DNA from: Epinephelus fuscoguttatus
Taxonomy: Eukaryota > Chordata > Actinopteri > Perciformes > Serranidae
Length of the DNA: 64,000 nucleotides
Reading direction: 5' to 3'
Assembly: GCF_011397635.1 (NCBI RefSeq)
Contig: NC_064762.1
Location: 19,555,479-19,619,478 of the forward strand
The position numbers and the translations under genes are program-made. The notes beneath the pieces were generated by a model that saw only the letters and a list, made by a program, of their open reading frames with translations, was not told where the DNA came from and ran no database searches. Below are positions 12,507 to 22,700 of this stretch, piece by piece (position 1 is the first letter of the stretch; each line of letters starts with the position of its first letter).

Positions 12507-15500
12507 CTACTTTTTGGCAGTCTGGAGACGCTCGCTCACATTCTCCCAGCTGACGACATTCCAGATAGCCTTTACATAGTCCGGCCGCACATTTTTGTAC
12601 TGAAGGTAGTAGGCGTGCTCCCATACATCGATACCGAGGAGGGGGATGAGACCTGAGGGTCAGAGACAGGACAGAATTACTCTAATGGCTCGGTTTAAAG
12701 TCCACTCTCCAGACACATTTTGAAGTACGTAAAAAGACTTGTAATAGCGGCTAAGCCTTCACTTAAAGCTACGGAGGGGCTGCATAGACAGGCTACTTAT
12801 TGACTGACACCATTGCCTGGCCTAATTGACCGCTGCTCATCAGGTGAAAACAAAGAGTCTTCTTCTTCTTCTTCTTCTTCTTCGATGCATAATTTATTTC
12901 TTACCGCTGTAGTCTTCAATGAAAAAATTGATGTGGCCCGGTGTTGCGGTCAAAAAACTATGTGTGCTCCCCATCTAGCAACAACTGTCCCTCAATGAAT
13001 TGGTTCCTACCCATATTGACAGACATCCATGACAATACAGTGACCCCTACAGGACAAATTAGCATCCTGCATATACATTTCACACTGAGGATGGCTCTTA
13101 TACTACTACTACTATATTTTGTGTAACACAGTTTTCCTTCATAATATTAACAAAAAACTCCTAAAAGGAGATAAAGGAAGATCTACTGTTTTTCCATCAC
13201 TGAGAAATGTCTGTGGTAGGTTTAGTTCTCTGCTTTCTCCAGCGCTGCTCACACTTGGTTGACTGGTGAAAGAGCAGTGCGCATCTACATTGCTAACATT
13301 AGCGTTAGAAGAAACATCAGAGAGATTCAGCCAAACATATTTGAGCCTTAGTAAGACCCAGACTCAGATGAGGACAACCAATGTCTCGGAACAGTAAGTG
13401 TAGTTAGTTAGCATCTTTTATTTATGTTGTTTGTTAGCTTGTAGGCTAACTAGCAGTAGCTGAGAACACGTTGGCTGACATTGCGTTAGTGTTTTGTGAA
13501 ACATACAATAATTTCTGCAACGATGGAATTTTTGGTAGACAGTGGAAGAAAGCTCCAGGTTCCATTTTACATCCAGAAACTGCACATTCTACCATGTTTG
13601 CCGTCAAAACTTTCACAACACGAATGCTAACTCTGCCCTCTGTACTGGAGGTTTTAGGTTCCTTTGCCAGTGTTGTGTTGAAGTCTGTCCCCCTACATCC
13701 CTCTAGTGACAAACTTTGCACAGATACAAGTCAATACAGTCAAGGTCAGACACGTGAGGGGGCACTGGTATACCAAAAACACATTTTTGAGTGGAAGGTG
13801 GCTTTAAATATAAATAACATATAATAGAAAGAGTCTTGTCTCTACTTCAAAGCTGTTTTCAACTGACCTGTAGTTCCCTGCAGGGGATCCTGGTTAGCAC
13901 AAGCAGCAATACGAAGTCTTCCGCTCTCCTTCTCGTAGCCCAGCCAGCCCCAGCCTGAGCCCTGCACTGCCACTGCAACTGCGGACATCTTCTCCTTCAT
14001 CTTCTGGAAGGAGCCGAAGTCCCGCTTAATGGCCTCCATCAGCTCCCCTACAAGAAATGACAGACTGGCGCTAATTCAGAGTAACACTGGACATTAAAAG
14101 CTAAAAACAAAATCAGAAAGAGTCCATTTTTGTAATTACATAGTCTGAAAGAGAGTTGCCCTGTTGGCTGCATACTGACTAATAATTATGCAATAAATAA
14201 TATAGCAGGAAAATGTATTTTTAAGAAAGCAAAATGTCTCCGTATCAGCTGTTTTGGCAGCATTTTGGACTACTAGAGGGCAGAATGACAAAAGAAAATG
14301 CACAAAGCTGAGCCACCACCAGCTAATGGGACAGACACTGGAGTCATGTTTCTGCCCACCTAATTTACACACCACACATATTAATTTAATATAAAAGCCT
14401 TGTACTTAAGCTTACTGGATGCTTCACAAGCCACTCACTGACGTTATTCTCTGCTGATTGGTGTTACAAATGTGGTATATTTTCAGCATGTCTGAGCTTG
14501 TTAACAGGGAGTGGCTGCTTATGTTTTATACTGGTGGCTGAAGAGTGTGGTATTTTTGTGTCATTGTGAGGGCTAATAATGCAAACACAATGAGCTGCAG
14601 AGTTGGCTGTTCACTCACGTGCAGCGCTACTAACAACCCTTTCACAGCACAGAGTCACGTGTTGCTTAATGCATGTTGAAGTTAAATACAAAACTAAGCA
14701 GTGTGGGGAAAAAAATATGAGTAGTGGATGAGTTTCTGCCTTACCCTGTGGCTCGCCTCCACCATTTGGAGAAAGGTTTGTCCAAAAGATAGTGTGGTTA
14801 ATGTGGCCGCCTCCGTTAAACTTCAGAGCAGGCTGGAGGGCAACCTGAGTGGTCACGTCTCCTAAAATACAAGTCAAACACATGCAGGTGAACATGAAGA
14901 CAACTTAACAATATATTAACAGATGTCAGGAAATGTACAGATGTTTTCCTGATATAAATATTAGTTAATTCTCTCATGTGAGATCGTACCCTTTGCTAGC
15001 GCCTCCTGATATTTCTCCTCTGTAACATTGAGGTTGTTGACATATGTGGCATGGTGCTTGCTGTGGTGCAGCTGCATGATCTCTGCGTTGATGTGGGGCT
15101 CCAGGGCACCATAGTCGTAGGTCAGGTCAGGGAGCGTGTGCTTCTGCCTGGATGCAGCTACCTGGTTTATAGTTTGGCTGAGGCTGGCTGCACACCTGGA
15201 ATAAATCAGAGGTGAAACTTACCAATCAGAATTCAGCTTTTAGTCAGGTTTAGTGTAGCCAGCGTGAAAGATAAATGTGGCATACGGCTGAGCATGAACA
15301 ATAATTTATAAATGTATGGAGAGACAAGAATAACATAGCTAACAATGGTGCCTGTGTTATCAAATTGCACAATATTAGCCCAAGATAGCCTGGCACAAGT
15401 CCTGTTTGATAAGCCTTGAGCAACTGGCTGTAAGTGACCCAAATTTCTGGTGTTACATGTGAATTCACAGTACCTTGGTTAAGTGTTTAGATATTAGCTG

Positions 15501-15835
15501 AATGAGCAGGTGGCACTGAGTTAGCTAGCAATAAATACGTGTATCCAAATATAACATGAAGTTAACAATTCACACTGAAGGCCATGAGTGTAGGACTTTA
15601 CCATAGTTAAGCTAAATACTTTATATGGTGCGCCACAAGCTAACCCCGCGCTGCTACACTAAGTTAGCTAACGTTAGCTGTTAGCTCTAAATAAACAACT
15701 GTCTCAAGTTCAACGCTGCTAGCAGGAGTCAGCTGTCTTAATCCCATTTGCTCTTTGAACAGGGTAATGCCACTAAATGCTGAGGTGATATCCGTTTTAC
15801 CTGCGTATTTGGCCAACTCTGCACAGCATGTTCAT
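12507..15835 (-). CDS. sod2: Superoxide dismutase [Mn], mitochondrial
   Basis: Converts superoxide to hydrogen peroxide and oxygen in the mitochondrial matrix; works as a homotetramer with one Mn per subunit. Five coding exons (minus strand, in transcript order): 15801-15835, 14990-15195, 14745-14861, 13868-14047, 12507-12652. All introns are GT-AG and the frame is continuous, giving 227 residues. Residues 1-29 form an Arg-rich transit peptide without acidic residues; the mature enzyme begins [17 protein letters not shown] at residue 30 and is 198 residues, the same as human. The four Mn ligands are present: His55 and His103 (in [11 protein letters not shown]), Asp188 and His192 (in [11 protein letters not shown]). 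The frame opens MNMLCRVG, so the start may be Met1 or Met3; fish orthologues usually begin at the equivalent of Met3. The gene is transcribed away from wtap, as in human. Confidence 0.97.
12859..12883. repeat. (CTT)n microsatellite in sod2 intron 4
   Basis: Eight consecutive TTC/CTT units. The rest of this 1.2 kb intron (12653-13867) looks repeat-derived around 13,130-13,810, but I could not define termini. Confidence 0.8.
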
Positions 15836-17300
15836 GTTAGTGAAAGCTAGGTAAACGGAACAGGATAGACACAAACTCCTAACTGCCCTTGAAATGAGCA
15901 CTTTCAACTTGACAGCGCAGCCGACCGTACCATTATCGTCCCGCGGGGGTGTTGACGGGAGTGTACAGGAATTAAATAAACCTCAGCTGCAACAACTGAA
16001 GCCACAATTTCTGTCATTAATATGTATACGTAATAAATACAGATATGTGTGATAAAAACGTGATGTGTCGAAATATATCTAAATACGTCAGATTATGTAT
16101 TTTATCCCTCCCTGTTCTAAAACATTTTTCAACTCACCCTACAAGTGCATGAGTGCAGCTGAACTGCCATTGCATATGTTTAGTCATAGAAATAATCTAT
16201 AGTTTATAAATTATATTGTTTTCTCTTTTCGTTTAGAAACATGCGATATCATGGTAAATAAATTATACGTACTAAAATAAAAAATATAAACATGATAATT
16301 GTAAATAATTTGTAGCAGTATGCTGCACAGCTTAGCAAAAATACTGAAACTAACAGAAAAGTAAAGAATCACGTGAACGTCTCTTCTACCACAGCGGAGG
16401 CAACACCAGAGATCGTCTATGTTGAGGCAAATGAATCACTCAGAAACCAAAAAATTAAATTAAATTAAATTAAATTAAAACCAACGACACCTCAGTATTT
16501 GTGATGGGTGGGTTAAAGACTGAATAACTAACTTGGCATACAAACTTATTCTGGACAAATAAGTGAATGTTGTCACTTAGTAATTGTATGCCTACTAATA
16601 GGCCAACAAACAAAATTATTCAGTCCAGACTTCCCCATATCTCATTCAAGAACATTCTCACACTAACAAAATATGTAAATCAGTGAACATCAGGAAATAA
16701 GAAGCCTCAACTCATAACTGATGATGCACTGAAACATTCAGTCAGCATCACAGCCAAGCACTTAAACCGTTGCCACAATAAACTACACAAAGGCTGCAAC
16801 TAAAGCTAGCTGCACATGAAATGTGGTTTATAAAATCTCATTAAAAACAGTGATCAATATCAACCACATTTTTCAGAGCCAAGAGATGGCTTGTTGCATC
16901 CAGCCAAAGGCCTACATTTGAGAAAAAAAAAAAGACATGAATTATGAAAGGAGACAAAGAAAACCAGCATTTATTCACAGTTACGACAGTGGAAACAGGC
17001 GTCTTTGGCAGTCATCAGCTGATTGATTATTAAACTTGGGGCTTGGCGATATGGAGAAAATCAGTTATCAAGGTATTTTTTTAACCAAAAGTGTCATCAT
17101 CAAAATTTAACATGAATTAATTTTAGTCCTTTTACATTTTATACAATATCTATGTTTTATTCAATGTCTGAAAATGATTTTTGCATGATATTCAAATTAA
17201 CTTGTTATATATACACACACTGTGGCTCTTACATACCCATACTAAGAGTCATCAGTCTTCAGTAGATTGCCATTAACTGTTCAGAGGATCAGGTAGAGGA
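15836..17300. other. sod2 upstream region and spacer
   Basis: The first ~150 bp contain the sod2 5' UTR and a short GC-rich patch (about 15,915-15,960) that is the likely promoter. Further out, 16451-16480 is an (AAATT)n run. No gene is recognised. Confidence 0.45.
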
Positions 17301-17325
17301 TTTGTCTCTACAGTCCGTCACCATC

Positions 17326-17657
17326 ATGAAACTAGTCAGGATTTTGATTAAACTCAGCCATGAGACGCTCACCATTGAGTTGAAGAATGGCACCCAGTTC
17401 CATGGCACCATCACATGCCAATGTGAGCATGAACACCCACCTGAAGGGCAGTGAAAATGACCCTGAAAAATAGGGAGCCCACTCAGCTGGAATCACTGAG
17501 CATTCGTGGCAACAACATTCACTACTTATCCTCCCCGACAGCCTCTCACTGGACACCCTGCTGGTTGACATCGAGCCAAAGACCAAGTCCAAGAAAATAG
17601 AAGCAGTGGCTGGACGTGGAGGAGGAAGAGGATGAGGGCGGGGTGGTCCGAGGAGAT
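17326..17657 (+). pseudogene. snrpd1: Processed pseudogene of snrpd1 (Sm D1)
   Basis: Reads from ATG as [20 protein letters not shown] and continues [10 protein letters not shown], then in shifted frames [50 protein letters not shown] and finally a GRGGGRG tail ending GGPRR. This is spliceosomal Sm D1, covering both Sm motifs and the Arg-Gly tail, in one uninterrupted genomic block although the parent gene has introns, so it is a retrocopy. It is dead: the frame shifts at least twice (after GTIT and in the HYFILPDS segment), an in-frame TGA replaces an Arg codon in the Gly-Arg tail, and the stop after PRR is lost. No clear poly(A) tail or target duplication was found, so its age is uncertain. 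Confidence 0.9.
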
Positions 17658-17947
17658 TGTACAGGTTGTTTTTTTTTTAAATTTTCTTTAACAAAACATT
17701 TGAGTGAGTTTCTATGTGTTTTTGGTTCAGTTTTTTTCTTCCTTATTTTGTATATTTAAATCCTTATGTAGAGGAGGGAAAAACACAATTTTAAACTCTT
17801 ATTTATCAGTCCTTCTTCACATATTTTCATCATGCGGTCCTCTTTTGTGCACATTCCTTCTTGTAGCAAGCATAAATTGCTCCGTCCAAAAATAATAAGT
17901 AATCATAATTAGCTGATGTTTTGGCTCTACTACACAGCTTTTACATC

Positions 17948-18686
17948 TACACCCATCAGCCAAAACATAAAAACCACTGACACGTGAAGTGAATAACTTT
18001 GATTATTTTGTTCCAGTAGATTGTTTCATTCTTTCATGTGGATACCACCTGACATGTTCCACCCACTCAAACCTCCCCAATGGCAGTGGCCCTCCAGCAG
18101 GATAATGCACCATGCACTGCAACCACCACTCATGAATGGCCAAAGGAATGTGACAAAAACCTCAAAGGGTCAACCTGGCCTCCAAATTCCCCAGATCCCA
18201 ATCTGAATGAGCATCTGTGGCATGTGCCATTAACCCACCTCACAACCCACTGGACTAAATGAATCTGCCGCCGACGCACTAGTGCCAGACACCGCAGGAC
18301 ACTCCTTGAGATCCTGTGTCCATGCCTCGACAGGTCAGAGCCAAGTCCGATCCAAGGAAGCCCCACCTTGAGCAGATTGGGATCTGGGAAATTTAGAAGC
18401 CAGGTCAACACCTTGAGCTTTTTGTCACGCTCCACGGGCCATATCTGAACGCTTTTGTAGTGTGGCATGCTGCTTTTTTCTGCTTGGGGGCCACTGCCAT
18501 TGGGGAGTACTGGTGCCATGAGGCGGGATACTTGGTCTGCAACAGTGTTTGAGTGGGTGGAACATGTCAGGTGGTATCCACATGAATGCCAGAACCAAAG
18601 GCTTCCCAGCAGAACAATGCACTGGAACAAAATAATCAAAAGTTATTCACTTCACCTGTCAGTGGTTTGAATGTTTTAGCTTATCA

Positions 18687-18691
<5 letters not shown>
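17948..18691. mobile_element. Fold-back element made of two inverted Tc1-like transposase 3' ends
   Basis: The two ends, read inward, begin TACACCCATCAGCCAAAACA and TACACTGATAAGCTAAAACA, then share ACCACTGACA(C/G)GTGAAGTG and further similarity for roughly 250-300 bp, so the element folds into a long imperfect hairpin. TA at both borders fits Tc1/mariner target use. Within the left arm the plus strand encodes LQQDNAPCTATTTHEWPKEC and WPPNSPDPNLNEHLW, the Tc1 motif carrying the second catalytic Asp and the PDLNPIE-HLW region; the right arm carries a diverged copy on the minus strand (LTWLLNFPDPNL). Both copies are broken. A relative lies at 29182-29535. An alternative explanation is two independent insertions in opposite orientation, but the shared unique borders argue for one composite unit. 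Confidence 0.75.

Positions 18692-18724
<33 letters not shown>
18690..18724. repeat. (TA)n microsatellite
   Basis: About 17 TA units directly abutting the right end of the Tc1-like fold-back element. It may have grown from the TA target site. Confidence 0.85.
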
Positions 18725-18728
<4 letters not shown>

Positions 18729-18889
18729 GAAAAGTACCAAAATGTGTCCCATACACATTGTTTCATTACAGACAAACATTTTAATAAAATAAAATTTAAA
18801 AAGTATATAACAGCATTAGGGAATACAATGTGCCATATCTTAGAAATAAACAATTAAGATGGAGGAGCATTTATTTCCCCAGTATCTAG

Positions 18890-19158
18890 TTTTAGGTTCC
18901 GGAAATCGCTGCGGAGTGAGAGGTCTGTCTCCTTGTCCATTATCTCTGGTCGTACTCTGCAGCAACGCGAGTGCAGTGCAGCAGCTCGGCCAGAGCCATT
19001 CTGTTCCACCGTCAGTGACGAAGATGATGGTGATTACGCCGAAGCGAGTCAACTACACATAAATTTCCCAGCTAATTTTCAACCTAGTTGCATTTTCACG
19101 ACTCGTAAAGAATCCGCGAAGCCGAGAGATCCCAGAAACATCGAGAGAAACGGGTCGG
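18890..19158 (+). promoter_or_regulatory. wtap: wtap promoter and non-coding first exon (approximate)
   Basis: A change from AT-rich to GC-rich DNA, an ETS-like TTCCGGAAAT at about 18,896-18,905, and a good splice donor (CGGGTCGG|GTGAGT, exon end 19158) mark a likely 5' UTR exon upstream of the ATG exon at 19730. CGCCATTTTG at about 19,253-19,262 matches the YY1 site often found just inside such promoters. The exact transcription start is not visible. Confidence 0.5.
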
Positions 19159-19729
19159 GTGAGTGTTTTGAAGGCTGAAGGCCCGAAATCTGCAGCCAAG
19201 AGCCCGCTAGTTTCAGGAAAAGGAGCGCAAGGGAGGGAGTCATTTCCTTCACCGCCATTTTGTGATAACAAGGAGCCGAAACCAGAGCCAAGAACTGCAT
19301 GCTGCCAGGCTGAAGATAAAGAAAATACCACAGCTTAACACTGTAGCTTCATAGCTTGTATTTATTTCGCTAGCGGATGCTAAATGTTATTAGCACCCGG
19401 GAGTTAACCTTGGTTAGCTTATTTGTGTTCGCTGCTATCCATCGTTGCTGCCTGCCAGACCAGCTAACACTAGGCTCGGCTGCTCTTATTCACTGGTGAT
19501 GTTAACTTTTATTTGGTCCCCCATGTAGTTAATGTAGCCGCCACATGCTATTAGCTTTATATGTCAGCCGGAAACACAACAATAGCAGCACATAAGCTAA
19601 CATACGTGTCATATATTAGTGCGTGTGGACAGCCATCGCGTTACAGCTAAAGATGATGCAGCCGCTCCAACACACGACACCAAGCTGTGATTAATGAGGT
19701 GTCTCTTGTATTTACTTCCAGAGCTCACA

Positions 19730-22700
19730 ATGACCAACGAGGAGCCTCTGCCCAAGAAGGTGAGTGTTTTCTGGGTTATATCTCATGAGTCACGAGCCCC
19801 TCCATGTCTCAGTGTTTAGTAATTGATGAGCCTCTTTACTTAACCTCTTGTTGTTTTCCTCCTCTACAGGTTCGCCTTAGTGAATCTGACATGAAGACCC
19901 TCACCAGAGAGGAGCTGTGTGCGAGGTAAACACCAGCTCCACATATAAAGCTTAATGTTGTTGTGATCTCGGTGTATTAGAATTAAGTTGTTAATGCTTA
20001 CATGTTATGCTCCCCTCAGGTGGAAACAGCATGAAGCATACGTACAGGTCCTGGAGGCCAAATACACAGAGCTATGTTGTAAGTACATCTGCTTTCATCC
20101 ACTGCAACATGTCTTCCCTGACAGCAGTAATCGCTATGTTTGGCTGCATGTGAGAGTGTCCTGATGCATTTTCTGTTCTTGCTCTCTTCACCGTCTCAGC
20201 CAACGACGTACCGGGGCTGAAGGAGTCAGAGGAAAAGCTCAAGCAGCAGCAGCAGGAGTCTGCGCGCAGGGAGAACATCTTGGTTATGCGACTTGCCACC
20301 AAGGAGCAGGAAATGCAAGAGTGCACAGTATGTATCTATTCCTCCACTTTCTCAGCGCGCTTGATATGATTATTGGGAACTTGGTTTTCATTTGACGTTG
20401 ACTGCTTCTGACAGAATTGTTAATGGGCCGAGCATCTCCAGAAAGTGTAAACTGATGCTCTGCAGATGTTCCCTATGAGTATGAGTGACAATGTAATAGC
20501 TGTGTAACTACTACAAGACTGCAGCTAACCACCTTTCACTACTGATTAGTTACTGGACTTTTTCACAGTAAGTTGAATCGTGGGGTAAACATCAAATGCT
20601 CATCACAAATTTCTAAGTTTAGTAAATGGCAATAACCCCAAAAAGCACACTATCTATACCTTTGAGATGCCAAAAAGCAAGCAGCGTCCTTGCAAAGCTC
20701 TAATCAGCACATGTTTTGCCATTTTTATTTTGGAAACATTTAAACTAGCAAACTGGAATCCTCTCATTACCTCTCATTTGCCAATCAACATCCTTTCAAC
20801 ACTACACTACACCCTGCACTCATTCATTATCACGGCATGTGGGCCAAAGGTAAACGGTGTCAGGGAGGGCATCTTTCAGCTCTTATCAGATTGACAGCTC
20901 ACTGGATCACCCAGTGGCTTTATGGCAGCACATGCCATTCCTGCAGTGCAGCTGAGGTGATCACAACGTACTGGTAGAGGTTAGGCAGGGTTTTTTTTTT
21001 TTTTTTTTAAACATGAACCCAGATTTCGCTTTCTTCGCTTTTCTTTTCAACTGCAGCGCCCAGATTCTTAGCTTTGGCGTTTATCAGTCGCACCCTTTGT
21101 TTCTCATGTAAATATATATTCAAATAAGCTCTGTGGAAATTTGAGGTCTTCATACCTGTGCCTTTGGCAGGTGACTTTATGTTTGTTTTGAACTCGTGTG
21201 GTCTTCCTGGGTGTGTCCAGGAAAGAAACACACAGATTTCAAGTGACTTGGATATAATATAAGATTAATCTAAATAGCTGTGACTAATCATTCAGCCAAG
21301 TATTATTATTCTGCAGTTATCTGAATCTAAATCAAGGCTAGACGCTGTTCAAAACTGATGGATCGTACTGTTTGAGAAGGCAAAAACTGCTCAAGTTTTA
21401 ATCTTAGCCAATCCCAGATTGACTCTCAATTGCCATTTTACCTCGCTATATTTGCGTTTTTTGGTGCTGTGTCTCATGGATGCTTCTGCGTCACCTGAGC
21501 GCTGTGAGGGCACACGCCCATGAACGTCATGAACACAGAAAGTAAGAAGAAAATCAGAAAATTCAGGCAAAGGGGAGAAGTCGTTGCAGAAAATACACAC
21601 TTCCAGTGGGTCATAAGTGATGATTGAGAGGGATTACTTCCATATGCATTGTTTTTTAAGCAAAATCCTGCATAGTATATCTTTAAAGTAATCTCTTATG
21701 ACCCATTTTATTCTCCTGAAGTTTAGGATTTAAAATAATTTAATTACCTTTTTGATACAGCTGGATTTTAGAACCAGAATATTGCTGTTGCTGATGTGGC
21801 TCCCTCCACTGGAGACTGGTCACGCTGAAGGACTGGTACTCATAACAATCAAAAGTGCTTCATCAGTAGCGATGAACTTAATTTTTCTGGTCAGTAACAC
21901 CTGTTTGTTTTACCCCGCAGACCCAGATCCAGTATCTCAAGCAAGTCCAGCAGCCGAGTGCGGCCCAACTGCGGTCATCCATGGTGGATCCAGCCATCAA
22001 CTTGTTTTTCCTCAAAATGAAGGCTGAACTAGAACAGACTAAAGACAAACTGGAGCAGGCCCAAAATGAACTGAGTGCCTGGAAATTTACACCTGATAGG
22101 TAAAGACAATCAAAATAACCCCCCCCCCCTCCTCCCAAAAAAAAAAGTCAAGACTTCCTCATGCCCCCCACCCTCACTCTCACTGCAGGCATGCAGGAAC
22201 AATGGTGGGGGGGAAGGCTGACAAATGCTGTACTCACCACGAGACTCAGACTTTACAGAAAGCCAGTCACTGCAAAACAAACCTGTTTTTTGTACTCTTG
22301 CACTGTGCCAGCTACATATCACATAACCTAAAGCGAAAAGACAGTATGGTCAGGTGACACTTGTGTTTCAGCTCTCTCCCCTCGTATCCCCTCACCGTCC
22401 AAGGGCCTGAAGGAGTCCGGACTGTTCCTGAAGAGGTGGTCACTCACTTCCCCGACACGGATATGCCCTCCCAGCCCCCTCAGCTCAAAGCAGACAGTTC
22501 ACATATTAAATAGGGGGGTTATGGTGGAGGTGGAGGTTGAGTCAGGCAGGGAGCATCCCTAGCCTAAAACAGCAGTTGAACATTTTACAGACAATTCCCC
22601 ATACTTGGTTTGTAAAGACATTTAAATGTGGATTACACCACACACATACCCTCTAGTCTGCCTGAGAAACGTAAAGACTTTTTGGACAGTCTAGATACAT

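Noticed and set aside
13130-13810. Possible MITE in sod2 intron 4
   Set aside because: Composition resembles dispersed fish repeats (AGCCACCTTCCACTC on the minus strand), yet no inverted termini could be paired.
17332-17592. 86-codon minus-strand frame
   Set aside because: Antisense of the snrpd1 retropseudogene, whose sense strand explains the sequence.
20970-21684. Possible MITE in wtap intron 5 ending in ATACTATGCAGGATTTT (minus strand)
   Set aside because: The right-hand end looks like a common fish MITE terminus, but I could not find a convincing matching left end or target duplication.
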